A stretch of DNA of 64,000 nt. Source: Steinernema hermaphroditum. Taxonomy: Eukaryota > Nematoda > Chromadorea > Rhabditida > Steinernematidae. Of this stretch, positions 1 through 15,243 are shown piece after piece (positions within the stretch are counted from its first letter, which is position 1; each line of letters begins with the position of its first letter). Position numbers and translations under genes: made by a program. The notes beneath the pieces are model-generated. The model was given only the letters and a program-made list of their open reading frames with translations, was not told the DNA's origin and searched no databases. Where the stretch lies: contig CM059623.1 of assembly GCA_030435675.1 (NCBI GenBank), positions 212,012-276,011 on the forward strand, given 5' to 3'.

Positions 1-589
1 TAAGATAGTCCACAGTAATCCCAACGGGAATAGGCGCGTTCGATCAGGCTCGTGCAGTTCTACAAGATCCAATCATAAAAATGCTATGGTACTTTGGAGC
101 AGGAGGGTCAGATGCAGAACTTTTTGTATGAACAAGGCCCTATCTGTCTCGAATTGAAAGTTTTGCAGGAAACTAAGATAGTCCACAGTAATCCCAACGG
201 GAATAGGCGCGTTCGATCAGGCTCGTGCAGTTCTACAAGATCCAATCATAAAAATGATATGGTACTTTGGAGCAGGAGGGTCAGATGCAGAGCTTTTGGT
301 ATGAGCAAGGGCCCTGCTGTCTCGAATTGAAAGTTTTGCAGGAAACTAAGATAGTCCGCAGGAATTCCAACGAGAGTAGGCGCGTTCGATCAGGCTCGTG
401 CAGTTCTACAAGATCCAATCATAAAAATGATATGGTACTTTGGAGCAGGAGGGTCAGATGCAGAGCTTTTGGTATGAGCAAGGGCCTATCTGTCTCGAAT
501 TGAAAGTTTTGCAGGAAACTAAGATTGTCCACAGTAATCCCAACGGCATTAGGCGCGTTCGATCAGGCTCGTGCAGTTCTACAAGATCC

Positions 590-632
590 AATCATAAAAA
601 TGTGTATTAATCACATATCCAATCATGGGCCC
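590..632 (+). repeat. Truncated-monomer junction 1 in the satellite
   Basis: The monomer that starts with the rare ACGGCATTAGG variant is cut after ATAAAAATG, carries a short unique TGTATTAATCACAT, and resumes at ATCCAATCATGGGCCCTGC. About 50 bases of a normal monomer are missing. Almost the same truncation recurs near 7670 and 15255, so it marks copies of a longer unit. Confidence 0.85.
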
Positions 633-3600
633 TGCTGTCTCGAATTGAAAGTTTTGCAGGAAACTAAGATAGTCCACAGTAATCCCAACGGGAATAGGCG
701 CGTTCGATCAGGCTCGTGCAGTTCTACAAGATCCAATCATAAAAATGATATGGTACTTTGGAGCAGGAGGGTCAGATGCAGAGCTTTTGGTATGAGCAAG
801 GGCCCTGCTGTCTCGAATTGAAAGTTTTGCAGGAAACTAAGATAGTCCACAGTAATCCCAACGGGAATAGGCGCGTTCGATCAGGCTCGTGCAGTTCTAC
901 AAGATCCAATCATAAAAATGCTATGGTACTTTGGAGCAGGAGGGTCAGATGCAGAGCTTTTGGTATGAGCAAGGGCCCTAGCTGTCTCGAATTGAAAGTT
1001 TTGCAGGAAACTAAGATAGTCCACAGTAATCCCAACGGGAATAGGCGCGTTCGATCAGGCTCGTGCAGTTCTACAAGATCCAATCATAAAAATGATATGG
1101 TACTTTGGAGCAGGAGGGTCAGATGCAGAACTCTTTGTATGAGCAAGGGCCCTGCTGTCTCGAATTGAAAGTTTTGCAGGAAACTAAGATAGTCCACAGT
1201 AATCCCAACGGGAATAGGCGCGTTCGATCAGGCTCGTGCAGTTCTACAAGATCCAATCATAAAAATGCTATGGTACTTTGGAGCAGGAGGGTCAGATGCA
1301 GAACTCTTTGTATGAACAAGGCCCTATCTGTCTCGAATTGAAAGTTTTGCAGGAAACTAAGATAGTCCACAGTAATCCCAACGGGAATAGGCGCGTTCGA
1401 TCAGGCTCGTGCAGTTCTACAAGATCCAATCATAAAAATGCTATGGTACTTTGGAGCAGGAGGGTCAGATGCAGAACTCTTTGTATGAACAAGGCCCTAT
1501 CTGTCTCGAATTGAAAGTTTTGCAGGAGACTAAGATAGTCCACAGTAATCCCAACGGGAATAGGCGCGTTCGATCAGGCTCGTGCAGTTCTACAAGATCC
1601 AATCATAAAAATGCTATGGTACTTTGGAGCAGGAGGGTCAGATGCAGAGCTTTTTGGTATGAGCAAGGGCCCTAGCTGTCTCGAATTGAAAGTTTTGCAG
1701 GAAACTAAGATAGTCCACAGTAATCCCAACGGGAATAGGCGCGTTCGATCAGGCTCGTGCAGTTCTACAAGATCCAATCATAAAAATGCTATGGTACTTT
1801 GGAGCAGGAGGGTCAGATGCAGAACTCTTTGTATGAACAAGGGCCCTATCTGTCTCGAATTGAAAGTTTTGCAGGAAACTAAGATAGTCCACAGTAATCC
1901 CAACGGGAATAGGCGCGTTCGATCAGGCTCGTGCAGTTCTACAAGATCCAATCATAAAAATGCTATGGTACTTTGGAGCAGGAGGGTCAGATGCAGAGCT
2001 TTTGGTATGAGCAAGGGCCCTGCTGTCTCGAATTGAAAGTTTTGCAGGAAACTAAGATAGTCCACAGTAATCCCAACGGGAATAGGCGCGTTCGATCAGG
2101 CTCGTGCAGTTCTACAAGATCCAATCATAAAAATGCTATGGTACTTTGGAGCAGGAGGGTCAGATGCAGAGCTCTTTGTATGAACAAGGGCCCTGCTGTC
2201 TCGAATTGAAAGTTTTGCAGGAAACTAAGATAGTCCACAGTAATCCCAACGGGAATAGGCGCGTTCGATCAGGCTCGTGCAGTTCTACAAGATCCAATCA
2301 TAAAAATGCTATGGTACTTTGGAGCAGGAGGGTCAGATGCAGAACTCTTTGTATGAACAAGGGCCCTATCTGTCTCGAATTGAAAGTTTTGCAGGAAACT
2401 AAGATAGTCCACAGTAATCCCAACGGGAATAGGCGCGTTCGATCAGGCTCGTGCAGTTCTACAAGATCCAATCATAAAAATGCTATGGTACTTTGGAGCA
2501 GGAGGGTCAGATGCAGAACTCTTTGTATGAACAAGGGCCCTATCTGTCTCGAATTGAAAGTTTTGCAGGAAACTAAGATAGTCCACAGTAATCCCAACGG
2601 GAATAGGCGCGTTCGATCAGGCTCGTGCAGTTCTACAAGATCCAATCATAAAAATGCTATGGTACTTTGGAGCAGGAGGGTCAGATGCAGAGCTCTTTGG
2701 TATGAGCAAGGGCCCTGCTGTCTCGAATTGAAAGTTTTGCAGGAAACTAAGATAGTCCACAGTAATCCCAACGGGAATAGGCGCGTTCGATCAGGCTCGT
2801 GCAGTTCTACAAGATCCAATCATAAAAATGCTATGGTACTTTGGAGCAGGAGGGTCAGATGCAGAGCTTTTTGTATGATCAAGGGCCCATCTGTCTCGAA
2901 TTGAAAGTTTTGCAGGAAACTAAGATAGTCCACAGTAATCCCAACGGGAATAGGCGCGTTCGATCAGGCTCGTGCAGTTCTACAAGATCCAATCATAAAA
3001 ATGCTATGGTACTTTGGAGCAGGAGGGTCAGATGCAGAGCTCTTTGTATGAACAAGGGCCCTATCTGTCTCGAATTGAAAGTTTTGCAGGAAACTAAGAT
3101 AGTCCACAGTAATCCCAACGGGAATAGGCGCGTTCGATCAGGCTCGTGCAGTTCTACAAGATCCAATCATAAAAATGCTATGGTACTTTGGAGCAGGAGG
3201 GTCAGATGCAGAGCTCTTTGTATGAACAAGGGCCCTAGCTGTCTCGAATTGAAAGTTTTGCAGGAAACTAAGATAGTCCACAGTAATCCCAACGGGAATA
3301 GGCGCGTTCGATCAGGCTCGTGCAGTTCTACAAGATCCAATCATAAAAATGCTATGGTACTTTGGAGCAGGAGGGTCAGATGCAGAACTCTTTGTATGAA
3401 CAAGGGCCCTAGCTGTCTCGAATTGAAAGTTTTGCAGGAAACTAAGATAGTCCACAGTAATCCCAACGGGAATAGGCGCGTTCGATCAGGCTCGTGCAGT
3501 TCTACAAGATCCAATCATAAAAATGATATGGTACTTTGGAGCAGGAGGGTCAGATGCAGAGCTTTTTGTATGAGCAAGGGCCCTGCTGTCTCGAATTGAA

Positions 3601-6600
3601 AGTTTTGCAGGAAACTAAGATAGTCCACAGTAATCCCAACGGGAATAGGCGCGTTCGATCAGGCTCGTGCAGTTCTACAAGATCCAATCATAAAAATGAT
3701 ATGGTACTTTGGAGCAGGAGGGTCAGATGCAGAGCTCTTTGTATGAGCAAGGCCCAAGCTGTCTCGAATTGAAAGTTTTGCAGGAAACTAAGATAGTCCA
3801 CAGTAATCCCAACGGGAATAGGCGCGTTCGATCAGGCTCGTGCAGTTCTACAAGATCCAATCATAAAAATGATATGGTACTTTGGAGCAGGAGGGTCAGA
3901 TGCAGAACTCTTTGTATGAGCAAGGCCCTAGCTGTCTCGAATTGAAAGTTTTGCAGGAAACTAAGATAGTCCACAGTAATCCCAACGGGAATAGGCGCGT
4001 TCGATCAGGCTCGTGCAGTTCTACAAGATCCAATCATAAAAATGCTATGGTACTTTGGAGCAGGAGGGTCAGATGCAGAGCTCTTTGTATGAGCAAGGGC
4101 CCTGCTGTCTCGAATTGAAAGTTTTGCAGGAAACTAAGATAGTCCACAGTAATCCCAACGGGAATAGGCGCGTTCGATCAGGCTCGTGCAGTTCTACAAG
4201 ATCCAATCATAAAAATGATATGGTACTTTGGAGCAGGAGGGTCAGATGCAGAGCTTTTGGTATGAGCAAGGGCCCTGCTGTCTCGAATTGAAAGTTTTGC
4301 AGGAAACTAAGATAGTCCACAGTAATCCCAACGGGAATAGGCGCGTTCGATCAGGCTCGTGCAGTTCTACAAGATCCAATCATAAAAATGATATGGTACT
4401 TTGGAGCAGGAGGGTCAGATGCAGAGCTTTTGGTATGAGCAAGGGCCCTGCTGTCTCGAATTGAAAGTTTTGCAGGAAACTAAGATAGTCCACAGGAATC
4501 CCAACGAGAATAGGCGCGTTCGATCAGGCTCGTGCAGTTCTACAAGATCCAATCATAAAAATGATATGGTACTTTGGAGCAGGAGGGGTCAGATGCATAG
4601 AGCTCTTTGTATGAGCAAGGGCCCTGCTGTCTCGAATTGAAAGTTTTGCAGGAAACTAAGATAGTCCACAGTAATCCCAACGGGAATAGGCGCGTTCGAT
4701 CAGGCTCGTGCAGTTCTACAAGATCCAATCATAAAAATGCTATGGTACTTTGGAGCAGGAGGGTCAGATGCAGAACTCTTTGTATGAGCAAGGGCCCTGC
4801 TGTCTCGAATTGAAAGTTTTGCAGGAAACTAAGATAGTCCACAGTAATCCCAACGGGAATAGGCGCGTTCGATCAGGCTCGTGCAGTTCTACAAGATCCA
4901 ATCATAAAAATGCTATGGTACTTTGGAGCAGGAGGGTCAGATGCAGAACTCTTTGTATGAACAAGGGCCCTATCTGTCTCGAATTGAAAGTTTTGCAGGA
5001 AACTAAGATAGTCCACAGTAATCCCAACGGGAATAGGCGCGTTCGATCAGGCTCGTGCAGTTCTACAAGATCCAATCATAAAAATGCTATGGTACTTTGG
5101 AGCAGGAGGGTCAGATGCAGAGCTTTTTGTATGAGCAAGGGCCCTAGCTGTCTCGAATTGAAAGTTTTGCAGGAAACTAAGATAGTCCACAGTAATCCCA
5201 ACGGGAATAGGCGCGTTCGATCAGGCTCGTGCAGTTCTACAAGATCCAATCATAAAAATGATATGGTACTTTGGAGCAGGAGGGTCAGATGCAGAGCTCT
5301 TTGTATGAACAAGGGCCCTATCTGTCTCGAATTGAAAGTTTTGCAGGAAACTAAGATAGTCCACAGTAATCCCAACGGGAATAGGCGCGTTCGATCAGGC
5401 TCGTGCAGTTCTACAAGATCCAATCATAAAAATGCTATGGTACTTTGGAGCAGGAGGGTCAGATGCAGAACTCTTTGTATGAACAAGGCCCTATCTGTCT
5501 CGAATTGAAAGTTTTGCAGGAAACTAAGATAGTCCACAGTAATCCCAACGGGAATAGGCGCGTTCGATCAGGCTCGTGCAGTTCTACAAGATCCAATCAT
5601 AAAAATGCTATGGTACTTTGGAGCAGGAGGGTCAGATGCAGAGCTCTTTGTATGAGCAAGGGCCCTGCTGTCTCGAATTGAAAGTTTTGCAGGAAACTAA
5701 GATAGTCCACAGTAATCCCAACGGGAATAGGCGCGTTCGATCAGGCTCGTGCAGTTCTACAAGATCCAATCATAAAAATGCTATGGTACTTTGGAGCAGG
5801 AGGGTCAGATGCAGAGCTTTTGGTATGAGCAAGGGCCCTGCTGTCTCGAATTGAAAGTTTTGCAGGAAACTAAGATAGTCCACAGTAATTCCAACGGGAA
5901 TAGGCGCGTTCGATCAGGCTCGTGCAGTTCTACAAGATCCAATCATAAAAATGCTATGGTACTTTGGAGCGGAGGGGTCAGATGCAGAACTCTTTGTATG
6001 AGCAAGGGCCCTGCTGTCTCGAATTGAAAGTTTTGCAGGAAACTAAGATAGTCCACAGTAATCCCAACGGGAATAGGCGCGTTCGATCAGGCTCGTGCAG
6101 TTCTACAAGATCCAATCATAAAAATGCTATGGTACTTTGGAGCAGGAGGGTCAGATGCAGAGCTTTTGGTATGAGCAAGGGCCCTGCTGTCTCGAATTGA
6201 AAGTTTTGCAGGAAACTAAGATAGTCCACAGTAATCCCAACGGGAATAGGCGCGTTCGATCAGGCTCGTGCAGTTCTACAAGATCCAATCATAAAAATGC
6301 TATGGTACTTTGGAGCAGGAGGGTCAGATGCAGAACTCTTTGTATGAACAAGGGCCCTATCTGTCTCGAATTGAAAGTTTTGCAGGAAACTAAGATAGTC
6401 CACAGTAATCCCAACGGGAATAGGCGCGTTCGATCAGGCTCGTGCAGTTCTACAAGATCCAATCATAAAAATGCTATGGTACTTTGGAGCAGGAGGGTCA
6501 GATGCAGAGCTTTTGGTATGAGCAAGGGCCCTAGCTGTCTCGAATTGAAAGTTTTGCAGGAAACTAAGATAGTCCACAGTAATCCCAACGGGAATAGGCG

Positions 6601-7659
6601 CGTTCGATCAGGCTCGTGCAGTTCTACAAGATCCAATCATAAAAATGATATGGTACTTTGGAGCAGGAGGGTCAGATGCAGAGCTCTTTGGTATGAGCAA
6701 GGGCCCAGCTGTCTCGAATTGAAAGTTTTGCAGGAAACTAAGATAGTCCACAGTAATCCCAACGGGAATAGGCGCGTTCGATCAGGCTCGTGCAGTTCTA
6801 CAAGATCCAATCATAAAAATGATATGGTACTTTGGAGCAGGAGGGTCAGATGCAGAACTCTTTGTATGAACAAGGCCCTATCTGTCTCGAATTGAAAGTT
6901 TTGCAGGAAACTAAGATTGTCCACAGTAATCCCAACGGGAATAGGCGCGTTCGATCAGGCTCGTGCAGTTCTACAAGATCCAATCATAAAAATGCTATGG
7001 TACTTTGGAGCACGAGGGTCAGATGCAGAGCTTTTGGTATGAGCAAGGGCCCTGCTGTCTCGAATTGAAAGTTTTGCAGGAAACTAAGATAGTCCACAGT
7101 AATCCCAACGGGAATAGGCGCGTTCGATCAGGCTCGTGCAGTTCTACAAGATCCAATCATAAAAATGATGTGGTACTTTGGAGCAGGAGGGTCAGATGCA
7201 GAGCTCTTTGGTATGAGCAAGGGCCCTGCTGTCTCGAATTGAAAGTTTTGCAGGAAACTAAGATAGTCCACAGTAATCCCAACGGGAATAGGCGCGTTCG
7301 ATCAGGCTCGTGCAGTTCTACAAGATCCAATCATAAAAATGATATGGTACTTTGGAGCAGTAGGGTCAGATGCAGAGCTTTTGGTATGAGCAAGGGCCCT
7401 GCTGTCTCGAATTGAAAGTTTTGCAGGAAACTAAGATAGTCCGCAGGAAATCCAACGAGAGTAGGCGCGTTCGATCAGGCTCGTGCAGTTCTACAAGATC
7501 CAATCATAAAAATTGGAGCGGAGGGGTCAGATGCATAACTCTTTGTATGAGCAAGGGCCCTGCTGTCTCGAATTGAAAGTTTTGCAGGAAACTAAGATTG
7601 TCCACAGTAATCCCAACGGCATTAGGCGCGTTCGATCAGGCTCGTGCAGTTCTACAAGA

Positions 7660-7690
7660 TCCAATCATATCCAATCATGGGCCCTGCTGT
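7660..7690 (+). repeat. Truncated-monomer junction 2 in the satellite
   Basis: ATCCAATCATATCCAATCAT joins directly to GGGCCCTGCTG, skipping the ATGNTATGG to GAGCAAG part of the monomer. The monomer before it carries the same ACGGCATTAGG variant as the one before junction 1, so the two junctions share a common origin. Confidence 0.85.
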
Positions 7691-10600
7691 CTCGAATTGA
7701 AAGTTTTGCAGGAAACTAAGATAGTCCACAGTAATCCCAACGGGAATAGGCGCGTTCGATCAGGCTCGTGCAGTTCTATAAGATCCAATCATAAAAATGA
7801 TATGGTACTTTGGAGCAGGAGGGTCAGATGCAGAGCTTTTGGTATGAGCAAGGGCCCTGCTGTCTCGAATTGAAAGTTTTGCAGGAAACTAAGATAGTCC
7901 ACCGTAATCCCAACGGGAATAGGCGCGTTCGATCAGGCTCGTGCAGTTCTACAAGATCCAATCATAAAAATGCTATGGTACTTTGGAGCAGGAGGGTCAG
8001 ATGCAGAGCTTTTGGTATGAGCAAGGGCCTATCTGTTTCGAATTGAAAGTTTTGCAGGAAACTAAGATAGTCCGCAGGAAATCCAACGAGAGTAGGCGCG
8101 TTCGATCAGGCTCGTGCAGTTCTATAAGATCCAATCATAAAAATTGGAGCGGAGGGGTCAGATGCATAACTCTTTGTATGAGCAAGGGCCCTGCTGTCTC
8201 GAATTGAAAGTTTTGCAGGAAACTAAGATAGTCCACAGTAATCCCAACGGGAATAGGCGCGTTCGATCAGTCTCGTGCAGTTCTACAAGATCCAATCATA
8301 AAAATGCTATGGTACTTTGGAGCAGGAGGGTCAGATGCAGAACTCTTTGTATGAACAAGGCCCTATCTGTCTCGAATTGAAAGTTTTGCAGGAAACTAAG
8401 ATAGTCCACAGTAATCCCAACGGGAATAGGCGCGTTCGATCAGGCTCGTGCAGTTCTACAAGATCCAATCATAAAAATGCTATGGTACTTTGGAGCAGGA
8501 GGGTCAGATGCAGAACTCTTTGTATGAACAAGGCCCTATCTGTCTCGAATTGAAAGTTTTGCAGGAGACTAAGATAGTCCACAGTAATCCCAACGGGAAT
8601 AGGCGCGTTCGATCAGGCTCGTGCAGTTCTACAAGATCCAATCATAAAAATGCTATGGTACTTTGGAGCAGGAGGGTCAGATGCAGAACTCTTTGTATGA
8701 ACAAGGGCCCTATCTGTCTCGAATTGAAAGTTTTGCAGGAAACTAAGATAGTCCACAGTAATCCCAACGGGAATAGGCGCGTTCGATCAGGCTCGTGCAG
8801 TTCTACAAGATCCAATCATAAAAATGCTATGGTACTTTGGAGCAGGAGGGTCAGATGCAGAACTCTTTGTATGAACAAGGGCCCTATCTGTCTCGAATTG
8901 AAAGTTTTGCAGGAAACTAAGATAGTCCACAGTAATCCCAACGGGAATAGGCGCGTTCGATCAGGCTCGTGCAGTTCTACAAGATCCAATCATAAAAATG
9001 CTATGGTACTTTGGAGCAGGAGGGTCAGATGCAGAGAACTCTTTGTATGAACAAGGCCCTATCTGTCTCGAATTGAAAGTTTTGCAGGAAACTAAGATAG
9101 TCCACAGTAATCCCAACGGGAATAGGCGCGTTCGATCAGGCTCGTGCAGTTCTACAAGATCCAATCATAAAAATGCTATGGTACTTTGGAGCAGGAGGGT
9201 CAGATGCAGAACTCTTTGTATGAACAAGGCCCTATCTGTCTCGAATTGAAAGTTTTGCAGGAAACTAAGATAGTCCACAGTAATCCCAACGGGAATAGGC
9301 GCGTTCGATCAGGCTCGTGCAGTTCTACAAGATCCAATCATAAAAATGCTATGGTACTTTGGAGCAGGAGGGTCAGATGCAGAGCTCTTTGGTATGAGCA
9401 AGGGCCCTATCTGTCTCGAATTGAAAGTTTTGCAGGAAACTAAGATAGTCCACAGTAATCCCAACGGGAATAGGCGCGTTCGATCAGGCTCGTGCAGTTC
9501 TACAAGATCCAATCATAAAAATGATATGGTACTTTGGAGCAGGAGGGTCAGATGCAGAACTCTTTGTATGAGCAAGGCCCTAGCTGTCTCGAATTGAAAG
9601 TTTTGCAGGAAACTAAGATAGTCCACAGTAATCCCAACGGGAATAGGCGCGTTCGATCAGGCTCGTGCAGTTCTACAAGATCCAATCATAAAAATGCTAT
9701 GGTACTTTGGAGCAGGAGGGTCAGATGCAGAACTCTTTGTATGAACAAGGCCCTATCTGTCTCGAATTGAAAGTTTTGCAGGAAACTAAGATAGTCCACA
9801 GTAATCCCAACGGGAATAGGCGCGTTCGATCAGGCTCGTGCAGTTCTACAAGATCCAATCATAAAAATGCTATGGTACTTTGGAGCAGGAGGGTCAGATG
9901 CAGAACTCTTTGTATGAACAAGGCCCTATCTGTCTCGAATTGAAAGTTTTGCAGGAAACTAAGATAGTCCACAGTAATCCCAACGGGAATAGGCGCGTTC
10001 GATCAGGCTCGTGCAGTTCTACAAGATCCAATCATAAAAATGCTATGGTACTTTGGAGCAGGAGGGTCAGATGCAGAGCTCTTTGGTATGAACAAGGGCC
10101 CTAGCTGTCTCGAATTGAAAGTTTTGCAGGAAACTAAGATAGTCCACAGTAATCCCAACGGGAATAGGCGCGTTCGATCAGGCTCGTGCAGTTCTACAAG
10201 ATCCAATCATAAAAATGATATGGTACTTTGGAGCAGGAGGGTCAGATGCAGAACTCTTTGTATGAACAAGGGCCCTATCTGTCTCGAATTGAAAGTTTTG
10301 CAGGAAACTAAGATAGTCCACAGTAATCCCAACGGGAATAGGCGCGTTCGATCAGGCTCGTGCAGTTCTACAAGATCCAATCATAAAAATGATATGGTAC
10401 TTTGGAGCAGGAGGGTCAGATGCAGAGCTTTTGGTATGAGCAAGGGCCCTGCTGTCTCGAATTGAAAGTTTTGCAGGAAACTAAGATAGTCCACAGTAAT
10501 CCCAACGGGAATAGGCGCGTTCGATCAGGCTCGTGCAGTTCTACAAGATCCAATCATAAAAATGCTATGGTACTTTGGAGCAGGAGGGGTCAGATGCAGA

Positions 10601-13600
10601 GCTTTTGGTATGAGCAAGGGCCCTGCTGTCTCGAATTGAAAGTTTTGCAGGAAACTAAGATAGTCCACAGTAATCCCAACGGGAATAGGCGCGTTCGATC
10701 AGGCTCGTGCAGTTCTACAAGATCCAATCATATAAAATGATATGGTACTTTGGAGCAGGAGGGTCAGATGCAGAGCTTTTGGTATGAGCAAGGGCCCTGC
10801 TGTCTCGAATTGAAAGTTTTGCAGGAAACTAAGATAGTCCACAGTAATCCCAACGGGAATAGGCGCGTTCGATCAGGCTCGTGCAGTTCTACAAGATCCA
10901 ATCATAAAAATGATATGGTACTTTGGAGCAGGAGGGTCAGATGCAGAGCTTTTTGTATGAGCAAGGGCCCTGCTGTCTCGAATTGAAAGTTTTGCAGGAA
11001 ACTAAGATAGTCCACAGTAATCCCAACGGGAATAGGCGCGTTCGATCAGGCTCGTGCAGTTCTACAAGATCCAATCATAAAAATGCTATGGTACTTTGGA
11101 GCAGGAGGGTCAGATGCAGAGCTTTTTGTATGAGCAAGGGCCCAGCTGTCTCGAATTGAAAGTTTTGCAGGAAACTAAGATAGTCCACAGTAATCCCAAC
11201 GGGAATAGGCGCGTTCGATCAGGCTCGTGCAGTTCTACAAGATCCAATCATAAAAATGCTATGGTACTTTGGAGCAGGAGGGTCAGATGCAGAACTCTTT
11301 GTATGAACAAGGGCCCTATCTGTCTCGAATTGAAAGTTTTGCAGGAAACTAAGATAGTCCACAGTAATCCCAACGGGAATAGGCGCGTTCGATCAGGCTC
11401 GTGCAGTTCTACAAGATCCAATCATAAAAATGCTATGGTACTTTGGAGCAGGAGGGTCAGATGCAGAGCTCTTTGTATGAACAAGGGCCCTATCTGTCTC
11501 GAATTGAAAGTTTTGCAGGAAACTAAGATAGTCCACAGTAATCCCAACGGGAATAGGCGCGTTCGATCAGGCTCGTGCAGTTCTACAAGATCCAATCATA
11601 AAAATGCTATGGTACTTTGGAGCAGGAGGGTCAGATGCAGAACTCTTTGTATGAACAAGGCCCTATCTGTCTCGAATTGAAAGTTTTGCAGGAAACTAAG
11701 ATAGTCCACAGTAATCCCAACGGGAATAGGCGCGTTCGATCAGGCTCGTGCAGTTCTACAAGATCCAATCATAAAAATGCTATGGTACTTTGGAGCAGGA
11801 GGGTCAGATGCAGAACTCTTTGTATGAACAAGGGCCCTATCTGTCTCGAATTGAAAGTTTTGCAGGAAACTAAGATAGTCCACAGTAATCCCAACGGGAA
11901 TAGGCGCGTTCGATCAGGCTCGTGCAGTTCTACAAGATCCAATCATAAAAATGCTATGGTACTTTGGAGCAGGAGGGTCAGATGCAGAGCTCTTTGTATG
12001 AACAAGGGCCCTATCTGTCTCGAATTGAAAGTTTTGCAGGAAACTAAGATAGTCCACAGTAATCCCAACGGGAATAGGCGCGTTCGATCAGGCTCGTGCA
12101 GTTCTACAAGATCCAATCATAAAAATGCTATGGTACTTTGGAGCAGGAGGGTCAGATGCAGAGCTTTTTGTATGAGCAAGGGCCCTAGCTGTCTCGAATT
12201 GAAAGTTTTGCAGGAAACTAAGATAGTCCACAGTAATCCCAACGGGAATAGGCGCGTTCGATCAGGCTCGTGCAGTTCTACAAGATCCAATCATAAAAAT
12301 GATATGGTACTTTGGAGCAGGAGGGTCAGATGCAGAGCTTTTGGTATGAGCAAGGGCCCTGCTGTCTCGAATTGAAAGTTTTGCAGGAAACTAAGATAGT
12401 CCACAGTAATCCCAACGGGAATAGGCGCGTTCGATCAGGCTCGTGCAGTTCTACAAGATCCAATCATAAAAATGATATGGTACTTTGGAGCAGGAGGGTC
12501 AGATGCAGAACTCTTTGTATGAGCAAGGCCCTTCTCTGAAGGCCCTATCTGTCTCGAATTGAAAGTTTTGCAGGAAACTAAGATAGTCCACAGTAATCCC
12601 AACGGGAATAGGCGCGTTCGATCAGGCTCGTGCAGTTCTACAAGATCCAATCATAAAAATGCTATGGTACTTTGGAGCAGGAGGGTCAGATGCAGAGCTT
12701 TTGGTATGAGCAAGGGCCCTGCTGTCTCGAATTGAAAGTTTTGCAGGAAACTAAGATAGTCCACAGTAATCCCAACGGGAATAGGCGCGTTCGATCAGGC
12801 TCGTGCAGTTCTACAAGATCCAATCATAAAAATGATATGGTACTTTGGAGCAGGAGGGTCAGATGCAGAACTCTTTGTATGAACAAGGCCCTATCTGTCT
12901 CGAATTGAAAGTTTTGCAGGAAACTAAGATTGTCCACAGTAATCCCAACGGGAATAGGCGCGTTCGATCAGGCTCGTGCAGTTCTACAAGATCCAATCAT
13001 AAAAATGCTATGGTACTTTGGAGCACGAGGGTCAGATGCAGAGCTTTTGGTATGAGCAAGGGCCCTGCTGTCTCGAATTGAAAGTTTTGCAGGAAACTAA
13101 GATAGTCCACAGTAATCCCAACGGGAATAGGCGCGTTCGATCAGGCTCGTGCAGTTCTACAAGATCCAATCATAAAAATGATATGGTACTTTGGAGCAGG
13201 AGGGTCAGATGCAGAGCTTTTGGTATGAGCAAGGGCCCTGCTGTCTCGAATTGAAAGTTTTGCAGGAAACTAAGATAGTCCACAGTAATCCCAACGGGAA
13301 TAGGCGCGTTCGATCAGGCTCGTGCAGTTCTACAAGATCCAATCATAAAAATGATATGGTACTTTGGAGCAGGAGGGTCAGATGCAGAACTCTTTGTATG
13401 AACAAGGCCCTATCTGTCTCGAATTGAAAGTTTTGCAGGAAACTAAGATTGTCCACAGTAATCCCAACGGGAATAGGCGCGTTCGATCAGGCTCGTGCAG
13501 TTCTACAAGATCCAATCATAAAAATGCTATGGTACTTTGGAGCAGGAGGGTCAGATGCAGAGCTTTTGGTATGAGCAAGGGCCCTGCTGTCTCGAATTGA

Positions 13601-15243
13601 AAGTTTTGCAGGAAACTAAGATAGTCCACAGGAAATCCAACGAGAATAGGCGCGTTCGATCAGGCTCGTGCAGTTCTACAAGATCCAATCATAAAAATGC
13701 TATGGTACTTTGGAGCAGGAGGGTCAGATGCAGAGCTTTTGGTATGAGCAAGGGCCCTGCTGTCTCGAATTGAAAGTTTTGCAGGAAACTAAGATAGTCC
13801 ACAGTAATCCCAACGGGAATAGGCGCGTTCGATCAGGCTCGTGCAGTTCTACAAGATCCAATCATAAAAATGATATGGTACTTTGGAGCAGGAGGGTCAG
13901 ATGCAGAGCTTTTGGTATGAGCAAGGGCCCTGCTGTCTCGAATTGAAAGTTTTGCAGGAAACTAAGATAGTCCACAGGAATCCCAACGGGAATAGGCGCG
14001 TTCGATCAGGCTCGTGCAGTTCTACAAGATCCAATCATAAAAATGATATGGTACTTTGGAGCAGGAGGGTCAGATGCAGAACTCTTTGTATGAACAAGGG
14101 CCCTAGCTGTCTCGAATTGAAAGTTTTGCAGGAAACTAAGATTGTCCACAGTAATCCCAACGGGAATAGGCGCGTTCGATCAGGCTCGTGCAGTTCTATA
14201 AGATCCAATCATAAAAATGATATGGTACTTTGGAGCAGGAGGGTCAGATGCAGAGCTTTTGGTATGAGCAAGGGCCCTGCTGTCTCGAATTGAAAGTTTT
14301 GCAGGAAACTAAGATAGTCCACAGTAATCCCAACGGGAATAGGCGCGTTCGATCAGGCTCGTGCAGTTCTACAAGATCCAATCATAAAAATGATATGGTA
14401 CTTTGGAGCAGGAGGGTCAGATGCAGAGCTTTTGGTATGAGCAAGGGCCCTGCTGTCTCGAATTGAAAGTTTTGCAGGAAACTAAGATAGTCCACAGGTA
14501 ATCCCAACGGGAATAGGCGCGTTCGATCAGGCTCGTGCAGTTCTACAAGATCCAATCATAAAAATGATATGGTACTTTGGAGCAGGAGGGTCAGATGCAG
14601 AGCTTTTGGTATGAGCAAGGGCCCTGCTGTCTCGAATTGAAAGTTTTGCAGGAAACTAAGATAGTCCACAGTAATCCCAACGGGAATAGGCGCGTTCGAT
14701 CAGGCTCGTGCAGTTCTACAAGATCCAATCATAAAAATGATATGGTACTTTGGAGCAGGAGGGTCAGATGCAGAACTCTTTGTATGAGCAAGGGCCCTGC
14801 TGTCTCGAATTGAAAGTTTTGCAGGAAACTAAGATTGTCCACAGTAATCCCAACGGGAATAGGCGCGTTCGATCAGGCTCGTGCAGTTCTACAAGATCCA
14901 ATCATAAAAATGATATGGTACTTTGGAGCAGGAGGGTCAGATGCAGAGCTTTTGGTATGAGCAAGGGCCCTGCTGTCTCGAATTGAAAGTTTTGCAGGAA
15001 ACTAAGATAGTCCACAGTAATCCCAACGGGAATAGGCGCGTTCGATCAGGCTCGTGCAGTTCTACAAGATCCAATCATAAAAATGATATGGTACTTTGGA
15101 GCAGGGGGAGGGTCAGATGCAGAGCTTTTGGTATGAGCAAGGGCCCTGCTGTCTCGAATTGAAAGTTTTGCAGGAAACTAAGATAGTCCGCAGGAAATCC
15201 AACGAGAGTAGGCGCGTTCGATCAGGCTCGTGCAGTTCTACAA